Assembly (NCBI GenBank): GCA_035578905.1
Contig: JAQJVL010000001.1
Location: forward strand, 4,270,001 to 4,334,000
From: Stictocephala bisonia
Lineage: Eukaryota; Arthropoda; Insecta; Hemiptera; Membracidae
Reading direction: 5' to 3'
DNA: 64,000 bases
Shown piece after piece: positions 23,641 to 35,489 of the stretch. A model generated the notes under the pieces. The model saw only the letters and a list, made by a program, of their open reading frames with translations, made no database searches and was not told where the DNA came from. Positions within the stretch are counted from its first letter, which is position 1. Every line of letters starts with the position of its first letter. A program made the translations under genes and the position numbers.

Positions 23641-24825
23641 TGTCAGTGATGTACTTACAGTTAAAACATCATTCATTTTAGAAGTTCAACTATCGGTCAT
23701 CCTTGGTGGTGTGAAGTCACTATTATTAGGCTTGTTGATGACTCCTAAAAATGTTTCCCAAATACAGGATCTGGCAATTATAAAACTCAGGACTAAAAAA
23801 ATTATATATTTTATTTGACTACACAACATTACATATTTTAAATTGTTCAATATCGTCCATGTAACAAGGTCTTAAATATAAATTATACAATAATGACCAG
23901 TCAAAATGACGTTAAAACAACTTATCCAACAACATGGTATTGAAATATGCACTAATACCATTTATTTGATCTACTCTTAGATTGTTCGTCCAATTTGTGT
24001 CTCTAATTATAAGCTGTTTTTGGGTCCAATAGTGGAACGCTAGTGAACACCCATGAATTTGTAATGCATTTTAAACCAGCTATTAGCAGACCTCACTAAC
24101 TAACAACATTACCGACAAAACTACTCTTATTACATGAAATGTCTATTATATCTATAATCTATGGAAGATATAGATAAATAAACAAACGAAAGTTTGTGAT
24201 GGATATATGATAGAACTAACATATGGAATTCACGAGTACTGTAACAGCTGACATTAAGCACTACGGGCTTTTCTTGATTACTTCAGAAATATTTCTTTCA
24301 AACTGTGGTGGGAAGACAATTAAATAGCACGATCTCATTGTAGATGGATAGTTTGTTTCATATTTTTTTATGAAGAATTAAGTTTGGCAATTCTTAAATG
24401 AATTCTTTTTGCAAAGTATAAGTAGATTCTGTACAGAACGTTTTCTGTTTAACAATCATGTGTAACTTAACATTGAAGATGTTTTTCTTCAAAATGTTCT
24501 ATGAATGACACAGTTTAAGAGAAGATAACTCTCACATTTGTTATATCCAATCTAAAATAGAGTTATTTAACTTTCATCTCTTCAAATGGATGCAGTAGAA
24601 GACAGATGAGGACAAACGGAATCCAAAGGCCATAATAAGCAGAGATAATGAAGGCTTATACCGTCCTTTCATGCAATCGCGTCACAATAATACCAATCTA
24701 AAATATGATTTGTTCAATAAATTAAACGGATTAACATCCGCTTTTGATTAAATTACGCTACGTTTATAATTATTACATTTAACCTTCTGCTGACCTCAAA
24801 AAATGTTTAGAAAAATGTTCCTCCT
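23641..24825. other. Intergenic AT-rich DNA
   Basis: No gene or element recognised. Confidence 0.4.
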
Positions 24826-25145
24826 GAACATTTGTGACTGGCGAGCGGCCGCCCTCTATCTGACCATCTACAACGGCCTCATTACCGTAATGTTGGCTGG
24901 AAGGCTTAATGTTTAATGAAGCGAAGGCTGAGTGACGCTCGACACAGCGGTGTCCTCGTCCCTCGATAAGACAAAGCCAGGTCAGGTCAGTCTAGAGTCT
25001 AGACGATCGGTCACTGATAACGCCCCCACTAGTAGTATCCTCCTTGCCAGCGTCAGAAGACATCCGTCCCCACTGGCACCTGTCTCACCCCACACGCCCT
25101 CCGCTGCTAACTGAGCAGGGCTAATTGATTAGACAAGTCACCCAG
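24826..25145. promoter_or_regulatory. GC-richer island 2, candidate enhancer
   Basis: A non-repetitive GC-rich stretch holding ATTACCGTAATGTTGGC near 24881, GCTTAATGTTTAATGAAGC (an imperfect palindrome), TCGATAAG, and the 13-mer TCACTGATAACGC (25011-25023) shared with island 1. A 60-codon plus-strand frame (24932-25114) crosses it but has no recognisable domain. Confidence 0.4.
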
Positions 25146-25311
25146 CCAATGGATTTTTGCAATCCTGATTTACGTGAGTTTATCAAATATTCAATTAGAG
25201 AGTTGGAATTTCCTCCAAGTAGTCTGCAATTTCCAAACTGGGGTCTTATCCACTAGTCGGCACTAGTGGCGCAACGCTGTAACCCAGCTACTTGGGGAAA
25301 CAGTGTTTTGG

Positions 25312-25600
25312 TAATTTTATAATAATAATAATAATAATATTTATTTCTACAAAAATATACAGTATAAATACATGAATACATAATTAGGCACAACATTGCT
25401 CATACATAAGCCAAGATAGACTGAAAATAGACAATACAGAAAATAGAACAAAATTGCACATTCGTAATGCCAAAACAGACCCTAATAAAATATCTAACTT
25501 CGTCATTAGACACATAAATTTCATAACTAACAACAGTAAAATTCAAAATTAAAAAAAATAATTTAGCTTCCAAGGTAAAGCCTGTTTGGAAGTTTTAGCA
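25312..25600 (-). mobile_element. Non-LTR retrotransposon 3' UTR fragment
   Basis: On the minus strand the piece ends AGAAATAAATATTATTATTATT, the short-repeat 3' end seen in the LINE fragments at 8.5 and 56.9 kb. No coding sequence remains. Confidence 0.5.
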
Positions 25601-26310
25601 ACTGAGCAATTTATGTCAAGGGACTAAACATTTTTATTTGTATGTATTACACTTTGTACTTCAATTTATATGTACACGATATAGTAATAAATTTTAGGCA
25701 GCAGAAAACAGTGTTATAAAATAACTGAATTTTCAATAAAAGAAAAAAATCTAAAACTACTATCTTCGAACCATGGATGCAATACAATGCACGAACACTT
25801 CGTTTAGAGAATGTATAGATATCCAATGCAGATGTAACAATCAGATTTTAAAAAACAACATATTGGTTGCAGTGAGTTTTAGCTTTGATTGCATTAATAA
25901 AAAAAATTGTTTTAGTCAACACTAGTTGTTTATCCATGCTTCTATTCTAAATAGACATATAATTAGTAATGTTTTAAATTTTTTTAAATTTTAATTACCA
26001 TTATTTTGAAATATAAAATTCGTTCAAAGTATGTATAAGTTTCTTCGTTCAAGATAAATTATTCAATAAAAGGGTTTTGTTATTGAACAAAGTGTGTTAA
26101 TTTTAGTAGCTACCAACCTACTTACTAAACGAGAAGTCCGGTTTCTTCTTAAAGTATTGAATCACAGAGCTAACGGTCTGTACTTTCTAAATACACTCGT
26201 TGGATACATTTGTTTTAAATTCACTTGCAGGTTCTCTGCAGGCAACTTTATTCAAAGAGTTAAATTCCGATAGTTGAATTCAATTATATTAAATTAGATT
26301 CATTTATATG
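25601..26310. other. Intergenic AT-rich DNA
   Basis: No feature recognised. Confidence 0.4.
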
Positions 26311-26414
26311 TAAAATGACAGTGGTCTAAGGGTAGTGGAATAGTAGGAAGTACTACTGACCACGTCAGTTATAGTGCGGTGGGGTTTCTTTCCCCCGTGT
26401 GCGAGGGTGTAAAA

Positions 26415-26555
26415 AAACCATCACCAACGTACGTATACGGGTCTGTAGGTGGGTCATCCCCATCGTACGTATCCGCAAAGGTAGATGGGTCCCCACCACT
26501 GCAGTATACGGGTGGGTGGGTCATTACCATCACACTTTTATGGGTGAGTGGCCTG
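26415..26555. repeat. Minisatellite shared with the 7-kb locus
   Basis: Four or so diverged units of about 33-38 bases contain GTACGTATACGGGT-GGGTGGGTCATTACCATC. This is the reverse complement of the CACGTACAGTGGTAATGACCCACC unit at 7.4-7.58 kb. Confidence 0.7.
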
Positions 26556-26579
26556 GTCATAGGTCTGTTACATGTCGGA

Positions 26580-26666
26580 AATTCTGTTGGAAATTCAATT
26601 CGAACCCTGGACCTTAATATTCCCAGTCCAAATCCTTTACAAATCCACTGCCAACACGCCGGCCAG
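26580..26666 (-). mobile_element. SINE family A copy, 5' part
   Basis: Read on the minus strand from about 26665: GGCCGGCGTGTTGGCAGTGG, a diverged A-box head, then TTGGACTGGGA and the B-box GGGTTCGAATT (about 26610-26597). This is the same family as the copies at 23.0 and 53.9 kb. It passes directly into a minisatellite. Confidence 0.7.
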
Positions 26667-26689
26667 TTCACGTAGAGGCCTAGAGATTA

Positions 26690-27420
26690 TATGTACTACC
26701 GAGTAGAGTTAAAAAAAATATAATAATAAATTAAATAAATTATGTGCCATGAAACAGAAGTCTTTGACATTCTAACAACAGTGAACACTCTCTTCTGTGT
26801 TTGTACCATTCTATCATAATAACGTGGCTAAATGTGGTCTTGAATAAGCAGTCTTGATTAGGCCTAGTAGGAGTAAGACAAGCAGAGCACAATACAGGAT
26901 TATAAGGCAATTATAGCCAGTGTCTGAATGACAGCGGATGACAAATAGCCTGGAGGTGTAGGGAGAGTTTGACAGTTGGGTCCCTGTGGGCGTCAGTGGT
27001 TGCCACCTACCTAGAGCCCACACCTACCGATCTGGGCTATCGACTCTCTATGATATCCTCAGGTCGCAATATATTATGTTTTAGCGTCATTTTCAAAAGC
27101 GAAAAATGTTTATTTACTTTATGCATCCTTATGTATAGTACAAGAAGCCGTGTTTAGTTAACACAACTTCTCCCTTATTCTTGATTAGTTGAGGTGTCAA
27201 AAGATTTGCCTCTGTTTGTAGTTGTGCAATACGTTTTTAATTATTCAACATTTCTACCTTGAGGGGCCTGGTGAACCCTCAAAGTACGTGTTTAGGCCTT
27301 AAGAATAACAAGCCGAGCGATTTAAATTAGTCAAACAGTAACAGCTATTCAATTGTAAATAATGATGTTTATGTAACATTAAAAGCTTCTAGAATGTAAA
27401 TATTGATGTTTATAATACTT
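26690..27420. other. Intergenic
   Basis: Contains the last TAGGCCTA in the window (26859). Bases 26930-27050 are GC-richer and non-repetitive. No gene seen. Confidence 0.35.
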
Positions 27421-27887
27421 GAATTAAATTGGATAGAAAATAAATAAATAAAATTCCTACATGCTAAACAATAAAAAAAAAAAAATGATGATACAATAAT
27501 AATTTAATAATTATGAGAATTTTTAACCCGTATAAAAACAAAAGAATAGAAAAGTGGTTGACGTGAGATTAAAATTAATCATTACAATACCTCACTAATC
27601 AATACTAATTTTGCTAACTAATGCATGTATATTTTTACTATTATTTTTTCCTTGGGTGCAATTATTTAACTTAAGCCTTTGTAATAATGGATCCCTTTGT
27701 TGTGATTATTGTAATGACTAATTTTAATCTCACATCAACCACTTTTCTATTCTATTGTTTTTATACGGGTTAAACAATCTCATAATTATTAAATTATTCT
27801 TGTCTCATCATTCAAATTTTCTCATTTCTATTTTTATTGTTTAGCATGTAGGAATGTATTTATTTATTTTCTATCCAATTAAATTCT
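27421..27887. mobile_element. Fold-back (long inverted repeat) element
   Basis: Arms of about 170 bases, 27421-27590 and 27715-27887, are inverted copies. The outer ends are GAATTAAATTGGATAGAAAA and its near-complement; inner matches include TTTTTATACGGGTTAAAC and AATTTTAATCTCAC. The unpaired centre is about 120 bases. It is non-coding and is typical of a MITE. The superfamily is unclear; TACT flanks both ends and may be the target duplication. Confidence 0.75.
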
Positions 27888-28439
27888 ACTATTCGTAGCT
27901 GTATTTATATTCATAGTATATATGCCACGTTTAAATATTTTTATTTTAAATTATTCATTAAATTAGTATTTAACATCTATTATATGCAGATTGTTTATTG
28001 TTATCTTGGATATTGTTGTACAGTATTTACTTATTGCTACTTATTGTCCAGTATTAACTATTTAATACATTTATATACTCATATTATATTTATGCCGTAT
28101 TGCAAACTCGTTGTTCTTTCTTGTTTTCTTTGCAGTTTTTTCTAACATATCTAATCTTGTTATTGCTATCAGTTAAATTATATTACTACAGTTAGTTCAG
28201 TTAATGTTCATTTTTATATTATATCGGTGTTTCACATGTAATGTTAAATTAATTTTAATGCTTCAACTTATTATGCTAAATAATCACTCAATAACTCTTT
28301 TATTCGACCAAAATCAACATGTTACATGCATTAGTCTTGTCAATATTTGTGCATTAATTATAACACTTTCCACTATTAAAATATACACAATAACAACATA
28401 ATAATAATATATAACTCGAAAATGATCATGAATACTTAA
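27888..28439. other. Intergenic, very AT-rich
   Basis: No feature recognised. A 65-codon frame at 28204-28401 is probably chance. Confidence 0.35.
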
Positions 28440-29590
28440 TTCAAATTTAAACTCTTGTTATGTGTTTCAAAAATCTTGAGCACCGTCAGTCATGAACTCC
28501 CGGACGCTGTAAAAACACTTATTAATCAAAAAGGATTTTAGTTTGTTTTTAAAGCTCAAGTGGTTTGACTCGGTTTGAATGGTTTTTGGGAGTTTGTTGA
28601 AAATTGCTATTGCATTAAAGAAGAGATGATTTCTGAAGAAAGTGGTGCGATGTGCTGGTATTTGAAGGTTGGGCGAAGGACGGAGGTCGTATTTATGTGT
28701 TTGAGAACTACTGAACTTTGAAAGATTTTGTTTAAGAAATGATGGGCTTTCATAGATGTAAAGAGATGGAAACGTCAGAATGTTGCGAGATATAAATATT
28801 TCTCTACAGGATTGAAGTCTGTTGATAGAAAATATTACCCTTAACGCCTTCTTTTGAAGACGAAAAATGTAAAGGATTCTTTGACTCTCATAACCTCAGA
28901 TAGGCAATGTATAAACAAGGTGGGGGAAAATCAGTCCATAATAGACTGTTAGAAGGACATTTGTATTTGATGATTTAGCCAAAGTGCGAAGGACGAATAT
29001 TCCGGAACTAATTTTATTCATAACATGGTTAATATGTAAATGAAAATTCAGCTTATTATCCAAGATTCAACCAAGAAACTTTGTTTTCTGAGTGGAGTAA
29101 ATTGGAGTATCATCTAACAAAAAACTGGATGTTGAGGATGACCTATCTGTAATTTTGAAATTTAGAAATTGAGTTTTCAGTGTATTTAGGAAAAGAAGAT
29201 TATTGTCAAACCACTGAAGTAAACTATTCGATTTAATGAATATTTGCTCTTCAAGACTTTCCACCGTAGAACCAGACAACGACAGGGACGTGTCATCAGC
29301 ATACAGACAAAAGGCTTAGACAATTGAGTACTTGTTGGAAGGTTGTTCATAAATATAATAAAGAGAGTAGGACCAAGGATGGATCCCTGGGGCACCCCAC
29401 TCAGTGCATGAAGCTCAGGCGAAATATAGTGTCACAGATACCCTCTCTCATCAGCCGACGGGATCAGAACAGACTGTCTCCTTCCACCAAGGTAAGATTT
29501 AAACCAATCAAGGGCCAGGCCTCGTATCCCTATCTCCTCCATTTTCCCAAGCAGCAGTTCATGGTTTATAGTGTCGAATATTTTAATGTA
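28440..29590 (-). pseudogene. CR1/Jockey-like LINE, 5'-truncated, RT to 3' end
   Basis: On the minus strand the piece starts within reverse transcriptase. It has the PQGSILGPTLF block near 29390, then in another frame the YADD region, then SGSTVESLEEQIF and LLQWFDNNLLFLNTLKT. Beyond this, decayed but readable, come VLLTVYYGLIFPHLVY, LQKKALRVIF, AHRTTFFRNHLFF and FNKLPKTIQ, ending FYSVREFM near 28500. These are the usual ordered blocks of an insect non-LTR ORF2 C-terminus. Frameshifts and stops make it inactive. It is 5'-truncated at about 29590. Confidence 0.85.
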
Positions 29591-31078
29591 TGAATAAATT
29601 AAAATGTATTCATAAAATTTAAGTTTTAAATATCAAATTGTTAAACTTAACTTTTTACCGAAATTGGAAATAAAAGCTTAAAATTTAAACAATAAATTTA
29701 CATTACTTAATTATTGACGATACACAAATAATTCATAATGAATAATACGAATAAAAAATAATGAATAATACGACAGACACGTACACAATTTAATCTAAGC
29801 GTAAAAAATGTTACAGGATTGGTAGAACATATTTGGAGACTTCCAATGCTTCAAGTGTTTTAATGAACAAACACAACGTTTCGACATGTATAAACTCGTT
29901 TTCACGTGCTACTTACTTCCTTAGCCTACCTTTACACCTAGTTTTCCCCTTCCTTAACTCGTAATAATTTAAGAAAACTACAAACTACATGCCTGTAGAC
30001 TACTGTTGACTGTCACGTGTTCTTAAAAACGATCACTCGCAACACAATTGTAACAAAACATAAAACACAATATGAAATAGAAAATAAATACAAAATATTG
30101 TTTGTTGGTCTTTGACATTCTTGGTGATTTCGTCAGTTGAGTGTAGTGGTGCGAGGTGCCCAGTTTCAAGTCACTGAGTAGAAACAAATATTTTGCTATG
30201 ATGGTGAATATTTTGTGCTATATTTATTTATATTTATGTACTTAATCATACCTACAATATAATACAAGAAAACATAATTCATTACAATATCCTGTTGATG
30301 GATTTATAAATAAAAAAATATTCCACTACAGATAGGTTTTAAAACTTCATAATAACATTTTACAGCACTTTAAATAACTTACAATATTTAAATTTAGTAG
30401 AAAATTAGTAACACTAATCTAAAAAAACCTATTCCTATGTTAATGAATATTTACAAGATAACATTGAAATATAATGTTATTATAAACTAATATCACAAAT
30501 ACTAATTTTCTTTAATTTTTATAATTAATTCACTACAATTTTCATTACACATATGTACAATACAAGTTGAATGTTAAATATTTATATTTCTGATAACTTT
30601 GCAACAATACTTGAACAAATTATTTTATCCTTGAATTTGAGCTTAATCTAAGGCCAAATTTCCCAATTTAAAGCTTAAAATATCGTAACTATAAGATCAA
30701 ATTAGTTGTCCAATGTTATTTGTAGTTAACCACTAATATTTTGTGTTATGATTTAAATTGACTTATTTACTACTTTAAACATCCTTTTTATTAAGTTTAT
30801 GTTTATGCTAAAACAGTTTGTGCAGGACTGAGGATAACCTAAACAATGATAGATAGATAATGAAATAACACTAGTATAGTGTGAAATCAACAGTAGATTA
30901 CATTTTCTTATGTAAGCCAACACTAACATTATAGAGGGTGAGTTTTAAGTCTGTTACCCCCAACTTGTGTCTACAGTTAATGAGCTGTTTGTTTTTTAAT
31001 GTGCCATTAAATTAATACTAACCCAAACAACATTTGGATGTTATTAGGGATCACTTGGGGTCCAAGATATAGGAGTCA
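29591..31078. other. Intergenic, very AT-rich
   Basis: Nothing recognised, apart from small AT-rich inverted repeats such as TATGAATAAATT...GTATTCATA near 29590. Confidence 0.4.
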
Positions 31079-31905
31079 AATGGCAACTAATTTGTAATGG
31101 TTAAAACAAAACCATATTTTGGTTTTTATTTTTGTCTACGTTATTTTTAGTTTTAGGCATGACAAATCAGTTTTAATGAGGAAAATACACAGGATAATTT
31201 GTAGTAGCTAAAACAAAACCAGACTTGCGTTTTTATTTCCTCCTAGGTTATTTTTAGTTTTAGGCATGACAAATCAGTTTTAATGAGGAAAATACACAGG
31301 ATAATTTGTAGTAGCTAAAACAAAACCAGACTTGCGTTTTTATTTTCTCCTAGGTTATTTTTAGTTTTAGGCATGACAAATCAGTTTTAATAAAGAAAAT
31401 ATACAGGATAATTTGTAGTAGCTAAAATAAAACCAGATTTTGGTTTTTATTTTTTAGGTTATTTTTAGTTTTAGGCATGACAAATCAGTTTTAATGAGGA
31501 AAATACACAGGATAATTTGTAGAAGCTAAAACAAAACCAGATTTTGGTTTTAATTTTTTCCTAGGTTATTTTTAGTTTTAGGCATGACAAATCAGTTTTA
31601 ATGAGGAAATACACAGGATAATTTGTAGAAGCTAAAAAAAAACCAGATTTTGGTTTTAATTTTTTCCTAGGTTATTTTTAGTTTTAGGCATGACAGATCG
31701 GTTTTAATGAGGAAAATACACAGGATAATTTGTAGAAGCTAAAACAAAACCAGATTTTGGTTTTAATTTTTTCCTAGGTTATTTTTAGTTTTAGGCATGA
31801 CAAATCAGTTTTAATGAGGAAAATACACAGGATAATTTGTAGTGGCTAAAATAAAACCAGATTTGCGTTTTTATTGGTTTCTAGGGTATTTTTTTTATTT
31901 AAACA
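31079..31905. repeat. 107-bp tandem repeat, about 8 copies
   Basis: The unit contains GGTTATTTTTAGTTTTAGGC, ATGACAAATCAGTTTTAATG and AGGAAAATACACAGGATAAT. The TTATTTTTAG anchor recurs at 31141, 31248 and 31355 (period 107). Copies are closely similar, with single-base indels. Confidence 0.93.
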
Positions 31906-32848
31906 TGTCATATCAGTTTTAATTAGGAAAATACATTAGCAACTAACCAATCAGTTAGCAATTACTACTATAGTTAGCAATTATAGTAGCAAAATATTTA
32001 CTAACTAAAGAATGACACATCCTTTTTATATTCTAATTACACTATTGTGTTCAGATGACAATAATGGTGGTGTTAGATGACACATCATATGACCACGTCT
32101 CAACTGAACATTTTGAAGTTGACTTCTAGATCTTAGACTTGGGGTGATGGTCCCTAATAACATTAAACACTCTAAATGTCGGGTGGGTTAGTATTGGTTA
32201 AATGGCATATACAAAAAGCAAATATTTTATAAACTGTGAAACAAGTTAGGGCGTAACTGACTTAATACTAACCCTGACATAAGTAGGCACGATGTATTTT
32301 GGAGTCATTGATAACTACTTATGAAGCGTTGAGACAATAATATTTTCTACCATTGAAGATAATTAGAAAATGATGCGTGTAATGCATTATTATTCTCCGA
32401 GTAATACATATGTGAAGTTTACGGAGTTAGTTGAAGTGGAAACGCATGTAGAACTACATGTATCGAGCTTAGGTCGTGTTGTGACTTTCTTGAATGTTTA
32501 CAAATGCTTCATGGCCACGCTGGTAGAGGCGGTATTATACAAGTTCCAGGATATACTTTTCGCTCAAGAGATCCATTTGGTTGGCGTATTTTAGTGTGGG
32601 TGTGTTTGGGGGGGGGGAGTATGTTAGGAATGATTTCAGCAAGTAAGTAGGGTGTTCATAAGAATTATTGTCCCTAAAGATGTGAATTCATTTCACGAAA
32701 TTGCAATGAGAATTTAAAGCAATTTGAACTGAAGACAGATTTATCGGGCAATTAACTTTTCATAATTTAACATCAGTTTGGAAGCTCTAATGGATAAATT
32801 AGAAGCTGTCAAGCTAAAGTTGCCTAAACAAAATCGGTGCTATATTTT
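31906..32848. other. Intergenic
   Basis: A 74-codon plus-strand frame (32370-32594) has no recognisable domain. A nine-base G run lies near 32610. No convincing gene. Confidence 0.3.
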
Positions 32849-32850
32849 AC

Positions 32851-32966
32851 CTTGCTTGTCCCTTTTCCCAAAAGAGCTGCTAGAGCAGCAGTGTCATATC
32901 CCAGAGGTTCTGCGGCTGGGCCAGGAGGACCTTGGGGTCCAGGACTGCCCAGAACTCCATCCTTGC
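32851..32966 (-). CDS. Collagen-like exon (isolated; host gene fragment or exon relic)
   Basis: Read on the minus strand this segment encodes consecutive Gly-X-Y triplets (GKDGVLGSPGPQGPPGP) followed by a non-helical tail, AAEPLGYDTAALAALLGKG, resembling the junction between triple helix and C-terminal region of fibrillar collagens. It is bounded by CCAG on the upstream side, exactly where the Gly-X-Y pattern breaks down, and by AAG then GTAAAATA, a good donor, downstream. No neighbouring collagen exon was found in the window. The acceptor lacks a strong pyrimidine tract. Possibilities are an exon of a gene with large introns, a duplicated exon, or a captured fragment. The overlapping 120-codon plus-strand frame (32778-33140) is best read as its shadow. 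Confidence 0.55.
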
Positions 32967-33540
32967 CTGGATCACTTTGGAGTATGTGATCTAGTGGCTT
33001 CACGACCTAGATTTTTTTTCGATAACGATTATGGCAGGTTTCTAAGGATGCTGAAAGCAGAACATTTGAAAGTTCAACTGGTCGGTGTCATGGCCAATGG
33101 GAGGATCGATTGGGTGAAAGGGAGAATTAGAGCCACTTAAAAATGTGAAATACAAAAGTAAATTATTTAACTAACGAACGGTTGCTTGCGTGCGCTTGTC
33201 TGCATCGTGGAGCAGTAACAGGCCACTTAGCAACATTTTAACATTTCTAGGTGCAATTAACTTTCCCAGGCTCACATACATCAATCATTTCTAACCTTCT
33301 AGTATATGAATAATATCATGTTTGAAAGTACTCAGTATTTGGCTCATTAAATAAATGTTTAGGGTTACTATTTGGTATTATTTTTCCACTAGAGATTCAC
33401 AACTAACTAAATTATTTTATATTTATATATTCCTGTGGACACTATGGCACCACCATCACTGAACTGCTTCTCAGAATTCAATTCTAATATTTATCACCGA
33501 AAATTACTAAAGTAATATTTGTTCTGTAGAAGTATGCACA
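32967..33540. other. Intergenic
   Basis: No feature recognised; less AT-rich than average up to 33250. Confidence 0.35.
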
Positions 33541-33760
33541 CAAAACTTATCTAAATGTATACAAGGTGTCCCTAAACTACGTTACCGAATTTGAAGATGT
33601 GATTCGTCGGGTCAAAAAACCGAAACGATCCAATCCAAAACGGTCCTGAAAGGGTTGGTTGTCCGTCTGTCTGTCTATTTCTGTATTTTAAATAAATGTA
33701 TTTATTATTATTAAAGAATTGTGGTATTGTTATTATTATTATTATTATATTATCAAAGGA
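33541..33760. repeat. Possible transposon-end fragment
   Basis: TACAAGGTGTCCCTAAACTACG followed by a (TTA)n-rich tail at 33715-33750 looks like the end of a dispersed element. No coding sequence, and the family is unknown. Confidence 0.3.
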
Positions 33761-35010
33761 ATGAACGACTTAAAAAAAATGCTCAAACTTGCTAAAGAAG
33801 TTAATAATATTAAGGCTTTTCATTCGGTAATAATAGTTCTACAAATTATTATTCAGTTTAAAAATGCCCTTGAAGTATTCTAAATGACAATTTAATAAAA
33901 TATTTGAAATCTTGTCCAAAATTAACAAGATAGAAAAACTATTAACAACTAACCGACAGCCCCGCTACGGAGTGGTTCTATACACTTGCTTACCCACCTT
34001 CCCTTCCTGGTTCTCTCTAAACCATTACATCAATATAAAAGCTCAGCCTGCTGCCATTCTCCTAGATAACAAAGTTTTATATTCTAGAAAATCCTATAGT
34101 TCTACCTCAGGGGGATGCAAAATAATGCAATCATGTCAGAGTTCAGATAGTAGGATTGATATTAAAAATGTCACAATGAAAATCAAATTAGCCGAGCTTT
34201 TGTATCATGTTAATGTTTTTCGTATCAGCTGTCTGAAATAAATTATTAAATTAAAATAATGCAAATTTTAAGGAAACATTGAGGGGCTGCAGAATTCCGA
34301 AAAATAATTTCTTAGTGGGTCTCTACGATAAAAAAAATTAACTTCCATCCAAATTTAATCAAAATCTGTTAAGTGTTTTCGGAGATATTCCTTATGAATA
34401 AGTACATCGTTTTTGGATTTTATATATTAAGATTTAAGCAGAAATCCAACGAGCCCTTGTTTGTCAAAATCCAATCAAAAATAAATAATAAGCACGCTTT
34501 TGATCATTGTATATATTATGAATATGTACATTTATTTTGAATACCTTTTCTTTTTATTTGTAAATATTATATAAAGTTGTGTGGAACTTTAATTATACTT
34601 TGTTCAACTGGTCTATTAATATATTATAAAACATAAAAATACGGCAATATTACTAAGATTTTCCCTCAGTTATATTTAAACAATAGGGTCGACTATTTGC
34701 ACTGTATTTGTAAATTTGTTATTTAAATTGATTACATAAAATTGAAATAAAAATGTATATATATATTTTGGAAACAATAGTGAAAGATTAAGTAGTTCGT
34801 GTACGTCTGAAATATGTGTTGTAACGTGTTTTTTTCTATTTTCCATTCATTTATACGCATAAAAATAACGTTAACTGAAATAATTCATATGTTATAAAAT
34901 ATTTAACGTCTATCGCTATTTAGAGCATTCAACTGTAAATACTATTAATCTACTGATAAGAACAAGAGTGTTTAGTCGATAATACATAACAAAGATTAGG
35001 TGCAGCGTTA
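33761..35010. other. Intergenic, with one unassigned frame
   Basis: A 109-codon plus-strand frame (33912-34241) has no recognisable domain. The block 34265-34435 looks like a decayed dispersed repeat. Confidence 0.3.
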
Positions 35011-35015
35011 TGCTT

Positions 35016-35129
35016 ATCGTTGTTTTAGATAGTAGCCTATACTTCTTGAATCATGCAAAATTACGTTAACAATTCATGCTTAATATTTTGCATGATCTTA
35101 ACGTAATATATACTATCTAAAACAACGAT
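35016..35129. mobile_element. Small fold-back element, 114 bp
   Basis: Terminal arms ATCGTTGTTTTAGATAGTA (35016-35034) and the exact complement (35111-35129) enclose a second inverted pair, ATCATGCAAAAT and ATTTTGCATGAT. The structure fits a very short MITE; an RNA hairpin is an alternative. Confidence 0.55.
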
Positions 35130-35204
35130 TACATAAATACATAAAGCAACTAAATTGGAAATCAGTATGTGTTAGTTGATTTCCAAGGTATTTACTACTT
35201 TTAC

Positions 35205-35450
35205 AGAGAGGAAGGAAACAGAGGTCGCATCCAATAGCGCGCTAAATGTCTGTTGAGTAGTAATTTCTCCAGTTTGCCATGCAATGACAGGCCCAGCACC
35301 TTGTCAGTCCCTCCCTTATTCCCCCAAATGCTCAAGGATTAACGTAGTAATTATTACTACAGGTATACAAATATGTACGATTAGTTGTAATCTATTTATA
35401 ATTGTCTCCGACACGTTCGATGCGGCCATAAGTAAGCGACCGCTGTATCC
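35205..35450 (+). mobile_element. SINE family B, 5'-truncated copy
   Basis: It shares AACAGAGGTCGCATCCAATA, GGCCCAGCACCTTGTCAGT and ACGTAGTAATTATTACTA in the same order with the fuller copy at 54480-54840 and the reversed copy at 63670-63965. The tRNA-derived head is missing. Confidence 0.75.
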
Positions 35451-35489
35451 TTTTCTCTGTGCTACTTTGCTTGAAAACTTTAAACTCAT

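Noticed and set aside
23051..23681. Long open frames on both strands through the 48-bp array
   Set aside because: Both follow from the 16-codon period; frames on both strands of the same repeat argue against coding.
32778..33140. 120-codon plus-strand frame
   Set aside because: It is antisense to a better-supported collagen-like exon and matches nothing I recognise.
35347..35362. CTACAGGTATAC resembling part of the miR-993 sequence of the insect Hox cluster
   Set aside because: Only about ten bases fit, no hairpin forms, and it lies in a SINE-B copy.
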